A stretch of 24,882 nt of DNA from Bacillota bacterium (GCA_009786175.1 WQTQ01000213.1:1-24882), one strand, 5' to 3'. Shown: positions 7,505-15,326, counted from the stretch's first letter. Program-made: numbers and translations. Notes: a model not told the origin generated them from the sequence alone.

Positions 7505-8710
7505 TTATTCTACAGGGAAATAACCCCAGAAAAGTTCTTGTCCGTTTTTCACCTGTAATATAATGGCGGATTTTATTGGATTGTTAAATTCATCAAAGGA
7601 AATATGACCGGTTACACCATAAATATTTGTTGTTGCCATGTTTGCAATTAACGCAGTCCTAAATTGGTCAGAACCCGGTACGTAATCTGTGTTTGCAATT
7701 GTCGCTTCAATGGCAGCTATAAGAATTTTGGCGGCATCATAGGCCTGGGCTGCAAACATATTTGGAATCTCGCCGTGACGGGCCCTGTAAGCGGCAATAA
7801 ACTGCTGCACCAGCGGGTCATCTGCCTCGGCAGAAAAACCCGTCAGGAAGTACGCGCCTTCAATACTGCCGGAATCTGCCATAAAGTCGGTAATTGTAGC
7901 CCAGCCGTCCGCACCAAGGAAAGTGGTACCCGGCAAGCCAACTTCTACACTTTGGGGCCCAATTAACCCTACATGCCTGTAATACGCAGGCACAAACAGT
8001 ACATCAGGGCTGCTGCCTGCAATTATAGACAGCTGGCTTCTGAAGTCCAAAGCGTCGTCCGCAAACCTTTGTACCTCGACTATTTCTATCCCAAGTTGGT
8101 TTGCGCGCGCAATAAACGCCTCCATTAAACCAATAGAGTAATCAATCTCGTTGCTGTAAAGCACCGCCGCTGTCCGCGCACCTAAAATGCTGTCCGCAAA
8201 TTCAGCCATCCTTTGGCCTTGAAAAGGATCTATGAAACATGCGCGGAACATATTTGTAAAGACCTGGCCATCTTCAGATACAGTTACGTTAAAATGGGTT
8301 GCTGTTCCGGTAATCATGGGCATGTTCGCTTCAAAGGCAAGGGGAACAATTGCGCGAGTCGGGCCGCTTGTTACGCCGCCAATAATTGCGGTAACACCTT
8401 GGTCCAGTAAACGGTCGAAACCTATGGCTGCCGCCGCTGCCTGGCCTTCATCGTCATGTGTTACAATGTTAATTTGAAGGCCGCCACGGGCATTATGCTG
8501 GTCGATATACAAATTTACGCCCCTTTGGACAGCTTGTCCAAATTGTGACACACCGCCTGTTAACGGGCCAATCATGCCAATAAGTACCTCGTTAACGGGT
8601 TCGCCGCCGCGTACATAAGTTTCGTCGTTGTTGGCGCAAGCCGTAAATAAGCTTGCAGTCATCAGCATAATCAGTACCATTGTCACCACTCGTAACATTT
8701 TTTTCTGCAT
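7505..8710 (-). CDS. livK: Branched-chain amino acid ABC transporter substrate-binding lipoprotein (LivK/LivJ-type)
   Basis: The 401-residue protein opens with a lipoprotein signal ending LFTAC (cysteine about residue 25), followed by a short linker and a type I periplasmic-binding fold (Peripla_BP_6): IGMIGPLTGGVSQFG, VNLYIDQHNARGG, TAIIGGVTSGPTRAI and later AAQAYDAAKILIAAI. Such proteins bind leucine, isoleucine, valine or other small ligands at the outer face of the membrane. The start at 8710 is chosen because GGAG is 8 bases upstream; the ATG at 8716 would leave 2 bases, and an ATG at 8758 lies before the leader hairpin. It is first in an eight-gene run and has a well-formed promoter about 60 bases upstream. 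Confidence 0.88.
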   Translation of the reverse strand: MQKKMLRVVTMVLIMLMTASLFTACANNDETYVRGGEPVNEVLIGMIGPLTGGVSQFGQAVQRGVNLYIDQHNARGGLQINIVTHDDEGQAAAAAIGFDRLLDQGVTAIIGGVTSGPTRAIVPLAFEANMPMITGTATHFNVTVSEDGQVFTNMFRACFIDPFQGQRMAEFADSILGARTAAVLYSNEIDYSIGLMEAFIARANQLGIEIVEVQRFADDALDFRSQLSIIAGSSPDVLFVPAYYRHVGLIGPQSVEVGLPGTTFLGADGWATITDFMADSGSIEGAYFLTGFSAEADDPLVQQFIAAYRARHGEIPNMFAAQAYDAAKILIAAIEATIANTDYVPGSDQFRTALIANMATTNIYGVTGHISFDEFNNPIKSAIILQVKNGQELFWGYFPVE

Positions 8711-8738
8711 TTTCATTTCTCCTTTCAGCTTTTTGTCT

Positions 8739-8753
8739 AGCCGTAAAACGGCT
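8739..8753 (-). other. Leader hairpin in the livK 5' UTR
   Basis: AGCCGT and ACGGCT form a perfect 6-bp stem around a 3-base loop, between the predicted livK transcription start and its ribosome binding site. It has no T tract. It resembles the small GCCGT hairpins ahead of the BSP-family gene and the deoR-type gene. Confidence 0.35.
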
Positions 8754-8774
8754 GGCAAATTATTTTAATTAGAG

Positions 8775-8803
8775 ATTGTATATTTTTTTGTGAAATAGTG
8801 CAA
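8775..8803 (-). promoter_or_regulatory. Sigma-A promoter for the liv/trp-like ABC operon
   Basis: On the minus strand TTGCAC (8803-8798) and TACAAT (8780-8775) are separated by exactly 17 bases. Transcription should start near 8768, giving a leader of about 55 bases. No other good promoter was seen between the eight genes, so this one probably drives the whole run. Confidence 0.6.
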
Positions 8804-9035
8804 TATTAACAAAAAGTACGATTTAGGCCGGAATATAAGCGGTGTTGTAAATATCCCCAAAGATATTACATTACAGACGTTCCATTTAGCGGGTAACAGA
8901 AGTGCGATAACCGAGTGAAAAAAGTATGTTACATAAAAATCACCAAAATAATTGTAATTTGTAGGAGAAATTGTGGAGTTTTTATTTTTGTTTTCAGGAA
9001 ATTACACTGTAATAAATACACTTTATCTGACGCAC
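8804..9035. other. AT-rich intergenic stretch without recognised features
   Basis: Between the liv promoter and the first TCATGATTAT motif there are about 230 AT-rich bases. I see no plausible short gene, riboswitch or terminator in them. The divergent layout makes this the place where upstream activator sites for the liv promoter would lie, but no clear repeat was found. Confidence 0.4.
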
Positions 9036-9045
9036 TCATGATTAT
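9036..9045 (+). promoter_or_regulatory. Putative operator 1 (TCATGATTAT)
   Basis: First of three identical 10-base motifs around the deoR-type promoter. It lies 30 bases (about three helical turns) upstream of the second copy and in the same orientation. Probable binding site of the adjacent DeoR-family protein, by position only. Confidence 0.45.
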
Positions 9046-9065
9046 GCACGATATTTAATTTTTAT

Positions 9066-9075
9066 TCATGATTAT
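9066..9075 (+). promoter_or_regulatory. Putative operator 2 (TCATGATTAT)
   Basis: Second exact copy, ending 2 bases before the -35 hexamer of the deoR-type promoter. Same orientation as operator 1, on the same face of the helix. Confidence 0.45.
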
Positions 9076-9077
9076 AC

Positions 9078-9106
9078 TTGCAATACATTAATAATCATGA
9101 TATAAT
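9078..9106 (+). promoter_or_regulatory. Extended -10 promoter of the deoR-type gene
   Basis: TTGCAA (9078-9083), a 17-base spacer, then TATAAT (9101-9106) preceded by TGA, giving an extended -10 (TGNTATAAT). Transcription should start near 9113. The spacer contains operator 3, so a repressor bound there would block polymerase directly. Confidence 0.65.
9091..9100 (-). promoter_or_regulatory. Putative operator 3 (inverted TCATGATTAT)
   Basis: ATAATCATGA is the exact reverse complement of operators 1 and 2. It abuts the -10 hexamer of the deoR-type promoter, a typical repressor position, which suggests autoregulation. Confidence 0.45.
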
Positions 9107-9160
9107 GTTAATGAAAGTGAATCCAGAACGATACAGTTTCCTCACTTTCACATAAAATAA

Positions 9161-9173
9161 ACGGCATAGCCGT
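9161..9173 (+). other. Leader hairpin of the deoR-type gene
   Basis: ACGGC and GCCGT form a 5-bp stem with a 3-base loop (ATA), ending a few bases before the AGGTGG ribosome binding site. It belongs to the same small GCCGT hairpin type seen at 266-284 and 8739-8753. Confidence 0.3.
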
Positions 9174-9190
9174 CAAAACAGGTGGTAATT

Positions 9191-9982
9191 ATGTTTATTG
9201 AAGAAAGGCACCAGGCAATTTTGCAAACCATTCAAGAGAAAGGTAGAATTTCCATTGGCGAAATCCAAGAACAGTACGGCGTTTCTGTAGATTCCGCACG
9301 GCGGGACTTGCGGCTGCTGGAAGAGCGCGGCCTGTTAAAACGTACCCACGGCGGTGCAATTCCGCTGCGTCAAATTGGGGTTTTACCGCCACGCCACAGG
9401 AACATGAAAGATCTGGCATCCGGGTTAACGGAAGTTTACGACAATTACGCAGCCATTTCAAAAAAAGCCGCAGAGTATGTAAAAGAAAACGATGTAGTGT
9501 ATATTACAAGCGGTTCCGTCGGGTTCATTATGCTAAGATATTTACCGCGGGACATCAAGTACACCCTTGTGGTAAACTCTGTAACCCTGGCGGAAGAGCT
9601 GAAATACTGGGACAATGTTACAGTGTACATCGTGGGCGGTAAAATGCGGATGCACGGCACAACTTCTCTTGTGGACAGCTTTGCCACGGCCTTTGTAAAA
9701 AATATGCACTTTGATATTTGCTTTCACACAGGCGGCGGGTACGAAGCAGAGTTTGGCCTTTCCAACGGCACAGACGAAACAGCAACTTTCCAACGGGCGG
9801 TAATAGAGCAGTCGCGCAAAAGAATCCTATTAATGCCTCATCAAAAAATTGGCTTCAAAGATTTTATCAAAGTTTGCGATACAGATAAATTTGACATACT
9901 AATCACCGACTGGGATGCCGTGGAAGATGAGCTTATGAAAATTGAAGAAAAAGGTGTAAAAGTAATTGTGGTTACCCCCTGA
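9191..9982 (+). CDS. DeoR/GlpR-family transcriptional regulator
   Basis: The 263-residue protein has the DeoR winged helix at its N terminus: ERHQAILQTIQEKGRISIGEI then VSVDSARRDLRLLEERGLLKRTHGGAI (about 4-60), with the RRDL and RTHGGA landmarks. The C-terminal DeoRC domain (about 75-235) includes ITSGSVGFIMLRYLP, VVNSVTLAEEL and VGGKMR, the fold that senses phosphorylated sugars in studied members. The effector here is unknown. ATG at 9191 is preferred to the GTG at 9182, because AGGTGG would overlap the GTG start. The gene is divergent from an amino acid importer operon, an unusual partner for a DeoR protein. Its stop codon lies inside a 24-base palindrome. Confidence 0.87.
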   Translation: MFIEERHQAILQTIQEKGRISIGEIQEQYGVSVDSARRDLRLLEERGLLKRTHGGAIPLRQIGVLPPRHRNMKDLASGLTEVYDNYAAISKKAAEYVKENDVVYITSGSVGFIMLRYLPRDIKYTLVVNSVTLAEELKYWDNVTVYIVGGKMRMHGTTSLVDSFATAFVKNMHFDICFHTGGGYEAEFGLSNGTDETATFQRAVIEQSRKRILLMPHQKIGFKDFIKVCDTDKFDILITDWDAVEDELMKIEEKGVKVIVVTP

Positions 9983-9995
9983 TATCAGGGGGTAA
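9972..9995. repeat. 24-bp perfect palindrome, copy 1 of a repeated element
   Basis: TTACCCCCTGAT followed by its exact reverse complement ATCAGGGGGTAA. The TGA stop of the deoR-type gene (9980-9982) lies within it, and the palindrome encodes that protein's last codons. It sits between convergent deoR and dtd genes. There is no T run on either side, so a standard intrinsic terminator is not supported, though a bidirectional structural terminator remains possible. Its inner 20 bases recur at 20260-20279. Confidence 0.75.
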
Positions 9996-9996
9996 G

Positions 9997-10434
9997 TCAC
10001 CCTTCCAACACTACCGTAAACGGTCCGTCATTCACAAGTTCCACTTGCATCATTGCGCCAAATACGCCGCAAGCAACTTTTTGGAAATTAGAACCTGCTT
10101 TTTCGATAAAATAATCGTATAATTCTTCCGCAAGGGCAGGCGGGGCGGCTTCCGTAAAACTTGGCCTTGTCCCCTTGCGGCAGTCTGCATAAAGGGTAAA
10201 TTGCGAAATTACAAGCAATTCCCCATTAATATCGGAAATACTCAAATTTGTTTTGCCGTCATTATCCGGGAATAAACGCAGCTTTTTTATTTTTTCAATC
10301 ATTCGATCTGTTTTTCCCCGGTTATCACCATCCCCAATGCCCAGAAGTACTACATATCCCCGGTTAATTTCACCTGTAATTTCATTTTCAACTTTAACAG
10401 ACGCACGGGAAACCCGTTGCAAAATTATCTTCAT
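9997..10434 (-). CDS. dtd: D-aminoacyl-tRNA deacylase
   Basis: The 145-residue protein has the full-length family layout: MKIILQRVSRASVKV at the start, SQFTLYADCRKGTRPSF at 77-93 and the Gly-cisPro type NDGPFT at 135-140. Dtd removes D-amino acids (and glycine from tRNA-Ala) mischarged onto tRNA in the cytoplasm. The usual FGADM stretch reads FGAMM here (125-129), a modest deviation outside the cisPro motif. AAGGGG lies 8 bases before the ATG. It converges with the deoR-type gene across the palindrome. Confidence 0.92.
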   Translation of the reverse strand: MKIILQRVSRASVKVENEITGEINRGYVVLLGIGDGDNRGKTDRMIEKIKKLRLFPDNDGKTNLSISDINGELLVISQFTLYADCRKGTRPSFTEAAPPALAEELYDYFIEKAGSNFQKVACGVFGAMMQVELVNDGPFTVVLEG

Positions 10435-10468
10435 TATATATTTACCCCTTTTCTTTTTATCGTTACAG

Positions 10469-10477
10469 TGGTATAGT
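10469..10477 (+). promoter_or_regulatory. Extended -10 promoter ahead of the flavodoxin-mtaB run
   Basis: TGG followed by TATAGT (10472-10477) forms an extended -10. The -35 region (TTTTCT about 17 bases upstream) is weak. It lies about 55 bases before the flavodoxin start and could drive the long plus-strand run to RNase J. Confidence 0.4.
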
Positions 10478-10531
10478 CATATTAACAAAACGTGAGATTA
10501 ATAAATGACCACTTCGGAGGCCGGTAACACA

Positions 10532-11020
10532 ATGATACTTTACTACACATACAAGCAAAAAACAAAGGTTTTCGCCCAAACCCTGGGTGATGTATTGAGT
10601 CTCCCCACATATGAACTAAAATCGGACATAAACGATAAATCCGGTTTTGGTTTTATATTTAATGCTTTAATGTTAACGTTTACCGGCAAATCGTACCCTG
10701 TCAGTAATGTTCCGGAAGATATGCCTCTTGAAATATATGTGTGTAGCCCAATATGGGGTGGCCGTTTGGCCGCGCCTGTAAAGTATTTTTTAGAAAATTC
10801 TAACTTGCAGCGGACAAGGGTAAATTTATTATTAACCGCAAGTATTCCGACAGAAAAGTACAGGCAAAAAGCATTAGAATATTTACAAAAACTCAACTGC
10901 ACCCCCGGCGATGTTTACCTGTTTGCCACATCGGACAAAGTTATGCCCGACGGGGAGGTACTAAAAGAGCAGCTATACGAGATTTTGGGTGTGGAGATGC
11001 CAAAGGATAAAAAGGAATAA
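10532..11020 (+). CDS. Flavodoxin-like protein
   Basis: The 162-residue protein begins MILYYTYKQKTKVFAQTLGD, the beta1-loop-alpha1 of a flavodoxin fold, and has YVCSPIWGGRLAAPVKYFLE (about 71-90), matching the PIWxGxxxxPxxxFL landmark. Such proteins bind FMN and carry electrons or act as small quinone/NADPH reductases. The phosphate loop reads TYKQKTK rather than the usual S/T-x-T-G-N/x-T, so FMN binding may be altered. GGAGG lies 11 bases before the ATG at 10532; the in-frame ATG at 10505 has no binding site. The stop codon touches the mtaB start directly, so the two are coupled. Confidence 0.75.
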   Translation: MILYYTYKQKTKVFAQTLGDVLSLPTYELKSDINDKSGFGFIFNALMLTFTGKSYPVSNVPEDMPLEIYVCSPIWGGRLAAPVKYFLENSNLQRTRVNLLLTASIPTEKYRQKALEYLQKLNCTPGDVYLFATSDKVMPDGEVLKEQLYEILGVEMPKDKKE

Positions 11021-12313
11021 ATGAGAAATATTTTTGTTACCGCTCACACGTTAGGCTGCAAAGTCAACCAATGCGATACTGAAGCTGTACTGGAGCTTCT
11101 TGTTAAACAAATCACTGTTTGTAAAATTTGTAATTTTAACGAAAATGCCGACATTTACGTAATTAATACCTGCACTGTTACACATGCAAGCGATAAAAAG
11201 TCCAGACAAATAATACGCCGTGCCCGCAAGCAGAACCCAAATGCAATTGTGGCTGTATGCGGATGTATGGCACTAAGTAACCCCGCTGCAGCCAAAGAGT
11301 TGGGGGTAGATTTTGTATTTGATGCGCGCAAACCGGAAACATTTATTGATTATATACAACAGATTTTTGGGGATACGGCCAATACACTTAGTATATCCAA
11401 TGGGGCAGGGACGTTGCGTACCCGCACCCGTGCATTTGTAAAAATACAAGACGGTTGTGACCGCTTTTGCGCTTATTGTATTGTTCCCTATGTAAGGGGT
11501 AACCCCAAAAGCCGCCCTGTGCCAGATATTTTAAATGAGATTACCGGCTTAGTTGCAGACGGCGTACAGGAAATTGTGCTTACCGGTATACAAGTAGCTT
11601 CCTATGGGGAAGATACCAATGATACTAATCTTTCGGCATTAATTACAAAAATATCATCAACAGACAGCTTAAAACGATTGCGTTTAAGCAGCATAGAGCC
11701 ATACGCCGTAACCGACGAATTTTTGGCGGTAGCAGCGTCTTCTCAAGTTTTATGTGATCATTTTCACTTGTCATTGCAAAGCGGCTGTAATGCCACGTTG
11801 CAAAGAATGAACCGTCGCTACACCACTGCCGAATATGCAAAAATAGTAGAGCAATTACGGGAAATTAACCCGAATATTGCACTAACCACCGACATTATTG
11901 TTGGCTTTCCCGGCGAAACCGATGAAGAATTTAACCAAAGCATGGTCTTTGTAAAACAAGTCGGCTTTGCTCGTATACATGTTTTTGAGTATTCGAAGCG
12001 GGAGGGTACGGCCGCCGCTAATTTCCCAGGACAAGTGCCGGATAAAACAAAAACCGAACGAAGCAAGCAAATGCGCGACTTGGCAGCACTGCTTCAAACA
12101 AATTTTTACCGCAGGCAAATTGGCAAAACCGTTCCCGTGCTGTTCGAAAACTCAAAAAAACAAAACAAGTGGGTTGGGTACACAAGTAATTACTGCCCTG
12201 TAGAAGTATATTGCGAAATTAACCTATCCAACATCATCTGTCAGGTAAAAATAACCGCACTTACCCAGGATGGTTTGGAAGGAGTATATAAACAAGGAGG
12301 ACGAAAAAAATGA
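11021..12313 (+). CDS. mtaB: tRNA (t6A37) methylthiotransferase MtaB
   Basis: The 430-residue radical SAM enzyme adds a methylthio group to t6A at position 37 of ANN-decoding tRNAs. It opens with [14 protein letters not shown] and has the N-terminal cluster cysteines C13, C51 and one of VCGC (C80/C82). The radical SAM triad is CDRFCAYC (C146, C150, C153), followed by IVPYVRG. The last 60 or so residues fit a TRAM RNA-binding domain. GCKVNQ separates MtaB from MiaB and RimO. Its ATG directly follows the flavodoxin TAA, with AAGGA upstream, and its TGA overlaps the ireB start (ATGA). Confidence 0.93.
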   Translation: MRNIFVTAHTLGCKVNQCDTEAVLELLVKQITVCKICNFNENADIYVINTCTVTHASDKKSRQIIRRARKQNPNAIVAVCGCMALSNPAAAKELGVDFVFDARKPETFIDYIQQIFGDTANTLSISNGAGTLRTRTRAFVKIQDGCDRFCAYCIVPYVRGNPKSRPVPDILNEITGLVADGVQEIVLTGIQVASYGEDTNDTNLSALITKISSTDSLKRLRLSSIEPYAVTDEFLAVAASSQVLCDHFHLSLQSGCNATLQRMNRRYTTAEYAKIVEQLREINPNIALTTDIIVGFPGETDEEFNQSMVFVKQVGFARIHVFEYSKREGTAAANFPGQVPDKTKTERSKQMRDLAALLQTNFYRRQIGKTVPVLFENSKKQNKWVGYTSNYCPVEVYCEINLSNIICQVKITALTQDGLEGVYKQGGRKK

Positions 12314-12576
12314 GAAGCAATTTTCCGGAAACTCAAAGAGTAGACGCATACAGGCGCGATGGCCATGACGAAGTGAAAGCAATTTTGGAACATGTCTACG
12401 TGGCTCTTCAGGAAAAGGGCTATGACAGACCTTTTATGCAAATTGTTGGGTACATTCTTTCAGGTGATCCTACATACATCACCAGCCACGCAAATGCTCG
12501 CGCTCTAATTGGCAAGGTAGAAAGAGATGAATTGCTGGAAGCAATGATAAAGGAGTTTTTGCGAGAGGTGTTGTAA
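12310..12576 (+). CDS. ireB: IreB family regulatory phosphoprotein (UPF0297)
   Basis: The 88-residue protein ([28 protein letters not shown], then [20 protein letters not shown]) is a full-length match in pattern to the IreB/YrzL family. In Enterococcus faecalis IreB is phosphorylated by the Ser/Thr kinase IreK and affects cephalosporin resistance; its role in Clostridia is not known. It starts by a 4-base overlap with mtaB and has AAGGAGG just upstream within the mtaB end. The ireB-ruvX-DUF1292 order is a conserved firmicute cluster. Confidence 0.93.
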   Translation: MRSNFPETQRVDAYRRDGHDEVKAILEHVYVALQEKGYDRPFMQIVGYILSGDPTYITSHANARALIGKVERDELLEAMIKEFLREVL

Positions 12577-12578
12577 AT

Positions 12579-13019
12579 TTGCGGTACATGGGTTTAGATT
12601 TTGGCGATAAAACAATTGGTGTAAGCGTAAGCAGCCCTAGCGGAAAAGTGGCTGTAGGAATTACCACGTTAACCCGCCAAGAGGAACTTGCCCTGCGATC
12701 AAGCTTAAAGGCATTAAAGCTAATCATTAAAGAATACGGCATTACAAATATTGTACTGGGGTATCCCAAGCATTTAGACGGCAGAGATTCCCAAAGGTGC
12801 GAAAAAACTTTAGCATTTAAAGATAAACTTAACCGATATTTCAAGTCCATGCCTGTAGAACTGTGGGACGAGCGTTTGAGTACCCGCGCTGTTTCACGGG
12901 TTTTTGAAGGCACCCGTCAACAGTTTGAGAAGCATGTGGACGAAATGGCGGCAGTGTATATTTTACAAGGGTTTCTGGACAGTAAACAGAGCCCGATAAA
13001 TTCTATAGAAGGAGAATAG
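12579..13019 (+). CDS. ruvX: Putative Holliday junction resolvase / pre-16S rRNA nuclease (YqgF/RuvX)
   Basis: The 146-residue protein has the RNase H-like YqgF pattern: MGLDFGDKTIGVSVS (catalytic Asp near residue 7), then IVLGYPKHLDG with the central nucleotidyl-fold strand, ELWDERLSTRAV and a final VDEMAAVYILQGFLD with the conserved Asp. Members process pre-16S rRNA ends and were also proposed to cut Holliday junctions. The start is taken as TTG at 12579, with GAGAGG 10 bases upstream; the ATG three codons later lies too far from it. Two bases separate it from ireB. Confidence 0.92.
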   Translation: MRYMGLDFGDKTIGVSVSSPSGKVAVGITTLTRQEELALRSSLKALKLIIKEYGITNIVLGYPKHLDGRDSQRCEKTLAFKDKLNRYFKSMPVELWDERLSTRAVSRVFEGTRQQFEKHVDEMAAVYILQGFLDSKQSPINSIEGE

Positions 13020-13024
13020 GAAAA

Positions 13025-13336
13025 ATGGAAAACGACATGACAATGTTCGAGCAAGAAGGCGATGACGCCACAATCGTGCTGTATGATGACGAAGGCAATG
13101 AAATTACAATGCAAATTTTGTCCAGCCGCCAAGAAGGCGATGTGACATATGTATTGGTAGCGGAGGAAGACGAAGAAGAGTCGGAAGTAATGCACTTTAA
13201 GTTAATTGACGATGGCGAGGAAGACACAATTTTCGAACTTGTGGACGAAGAGCATGAAGATTTTGACCGTGTGCTTGAATTGTTTAAAGACGACTACAAA
13301 ACTCTTGGCATAGAGATTGATGAAGTTGAGCTATAG
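13025..13336 (+). CDS. DUF1292 domain-containing protein (YrzB-like)
   Basis: The 103-residue protein is very acidic, with runs such as AEEDEEESE, and contains the DUF1292 core: ATIVLYDDEGNEITMQIL, TYVLVAEEDEEES, VMHFKLIDDGEEDTIFELVDEE. The function is unknown. It is almost always found next to ireB and ruvX in Firmicutes, as here. AAGGAG lies across the ruvX end just upstream of the ATG. The RNase J gene follows after 20 bases. Confidence 0.9.
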   Translation: MENDMTMFEQEGDDATIVLYDDEGNEITMQILSSRQEGDVTYVLVAEEDEEESEVMHFKLIDDGEEDTIFELVDEEHEDFDRVLELFKDDYKTLGIEIDEVEL

Positions 13337-13356
13337 GATATAGGAGGCTGTACAAC

Positions 13357-15033
13357 TTGGCAGCAAGAAAAGGTAAGTTAAAGGTTTTTTCCCTCGGAGG
13401 GCTTGGCGAGGTAGGAAAAAACATGACCGTACTGGAGTACGGTAACGATATTATTATTATTGATTGTGGAGTGGCATTTCCTCAAGACGAAATGCTGGGC
13501 ATTGATTTGGTTATACCGGACTTCACATATTTAGAGCAAAACAAGGATAGAATCCGCGGTATTTTTTTGACACATGCCCACGAAGACCATATTGGATCTG
13601 TTCCGTATTTTTTACGGGAAATTAAAACAAAGCTTTACGGAACAAAGCTTACATTGGGCTTGGTAAGTAACAAGCTACGCGAACATGGTTTGTTCAATCA
13701 GACGGAAATGGTTGTAGTGCCGCAAGGAGGCATTGTCAGCGAAGGTTGTTTTAAAATAGAATTTATCCGCGTAAACCATTCCATAGCGGATTCTGTGGCG
13801 TTTGCGATTACAACTCCGGTTGGTATAGTTATCCATTCCGGTGACTTTAAAGTAGATTTCACGCCTATTCAAGGTGAATTTATAGATTTGCAGCGTTTTG
13901 GCGAACTAGGTAGAAAAGGCGTAAAGCTTTTTATGTGCGAAAGTACAAACGTGTTGGCAAAAGGGTACACCATGTCCGAGCGTTCTGTCGGAGCAATGTT
14001 TGAACGGGTTTTCGAGCAATCGCCAACCCAGCGGCTTATAGTCGCATGCTTTTCTTCCCATATAGATCGCATACAACAGGTGCTAAATTCGGCGGCTCAG
14101 TATAGGCGCAAAGTGTTATTTCTTGGACGCAGTATGGTAAATGCGGTAAAAACCGCAGTAGAGCTAGGATATTTAACCGCGCCCCCGGGGCTTATTATTG
14201 AACTTTCCGAAGTTAGAAATTACACAGCCAATCAGCTGGTAATTGTAACAACCGGAAGCCAGGGCGAACCTATGGCGGCACTGTCGCGCATGGCGGCGTC
14301 AGACCACAGGCAAATTGTAATTACACCAAGTGACAAGGTTATCATATCTGCGTCACCAATCCCCGGTAACGAGAAACTGGTATCCCGTACCGTAAACGAT
14401 TTAATGAAACTTGGTGCGGAAGTAATATATGAAGGCTTGGCAGAAGTTCACGTTTCTGGCCATGCCCGTGAAGAAGAACTTAAGCTTATGCACGCCTTAA
14501 TAAAACCTCAGTATCTTATGCCGATACACGGAGAATACAGACATCTGGCTCACCACAAAGATTTGGCTATTTCTATGGGGATGCCAAAGGAAAATATTTT
14601 TGTTATGGATATTGGCGATGTACTGGAAATTGACATTAAAACCGCCAAAGTTTCTGAAACAGTGCCATCCGGGCAATTACTTGTTGATGGCCTTGGCATT
14701 GGTGACGTAGGCAATGTCGTGCTTCGCGACCGTAAGCATCTGTCCGAAGATGGTATGATTATCGTAGCCGTTGGCGTAAGCATGCACGATGGCAGCTGTC
14801 AAATAATATCCGGCCCGGATCTTACTTCCCGCGGGTTTGTTTTTGTACGCGAGGCCGATAATTTAATGGAGGGTGCCAAAAAGGTTGTTACGGATACCCT
14901 TCATGAAATGGAACAAAAAAATACTGCCGACAAGCAGTATATAAAAAATAGGATTAAAGATGATTTGCGGGAATATATTTGGCAAAGGACAAAACGCAAC
15001 CCTATGATTTTCCCAATTTTAGTCGAAGCGTAA
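13357..15033 (+). CDS. rnj: Ribonuclease J
   Basis: The 558-residue enzyme is full length for RNase J, a zinc-dependent beta-CASP metallo-beta-lactamase nuclease with 5'-3' exo- and endonuclease activity in mRNA turnover and rRNA maturation. It opens KVFSLGGLGEVGKNM and has the metal motif HAHEDH at 73-78. Later it carries HSGDFKVD, the beta-CASP region with TGSQGEPMAALSRMA, VSGHARE, and PIHGEYRHLAHH. The start is a TTG at 13357 with AGGAGG (13342-13347) 9 bases upstream. It ends 3 bases from the convergent small membrane protein gene, with no terminator seen. Confidence 0.94.
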   Translation: MAARKGKLKVFSLGGLGEVGKNMTVLEYGNDIIIIDCGVAFPQDEMLGIDLVIPDFTYLEQNKDRIRGIFLTHAHEDHIGSVPYFLREIKTKLYGTKLTLGLVSNKLREHGLFNQTEMVVVPQGGIVSEGCFKIEFIRVNHSIADSVAFAITTPVGIVIHSGDFKVDFTPIQGEFIDLQRFGELGRKGVKLFMCESTNVLAKGYTMSERSVGAMFERVFEQSPTQRLIVACFSSHIDRIQQVLNSAAQYRRKVLFLGRSMVNAVKTAVELGYLTAPPGLIIELSEVRNYTANQLVIVTTGSQGEPMAALSRMAASDHRQIVITPSDKVIISASPIPGNEKLVSRTVNDLMKLGAEVIYEGLAEVHVSGHAREEELKLMHALIKPQYLMPIHGEYRHLAHHKDLAISMGMPKENIFVMDIGDVLEIDIKTAKVSETVPSGQLLVDGLGIGDVGNVVLRDRKHLSEDGMIIVAVGVSMHDGSCQIISGPDLTSRGFVFVREADNLMEGAKKVVTDTLHEMEQKNTADKQYIKNRIKDDLREYIWQRTKRNPMIFPILVEA

Positions 15034-15036
15034 TTG

Positions 15037-15252
15037 TTAAAACATTGTAAACAAAAGAGTCGCTAAATAGTATAGGAAAATGGAAATAAAAAGTGCCGCT
15101 ATTCCCATTGCAATTTTACCAAAAGATATTTTGCGGTGGATACGCTTGATACGAGCTTTTTCTCGTCTTGCGTCATCTGCCGCTTTTTTTATTGCATCCA
15201 AATCAAAGGCATCTTCCTCAAAGTGTAATATTGTTGTTTTATTTTCACTCAT
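15037..15252 (-). CDS. Small single-pass membrane protein, function unknown
   Basis: The 71-residue product has an acidic then basic cytoplasmic part (about 1-45, including DDARREKARIKRIHRKI) and one C-terminal membrane segment IAMGIAALFISIFLYYLATLLF (about 48-69). The start at 15252 is fixed by AAGGAGG 7 bases upstream. A longer frame upstream would begin beyond the probable promoter. It is divergent from the M23 peptidase and convergent with RNase J. I recognise no family; it could be an accessory of the division or cell-wall machinery, but that is only a guess from position. Confidence 0.7.
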   Translation of the reverse strand: MSENKTTILHFEEDAFDLDAIKKAADDARREKARIKRIHRKISFGKIAMGIAALFISIFLYYLATLLFTMF

Positions 15253-15326
15253 TTGTACTCCTCCTTGACCTGTTTTGCTATCGATGCCGCACGGGAATGT
15301 GAAGTTCCTTCCTGTGCATAGTATAT

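Noticed and set aside
8711..9190. T-box or other riboswitch ahead of the amino acid importer operon
   Set aside because: The predicted leader is only about 55 bases and no T-box sequence or antiterminator structure is visible.
9972..9995. The palindrome as an ordinary intrinsic terminator for deoR and dtd
   Set aside because: No T run on either side, and an identical copy lies between divergent genes where no terminator is expected.
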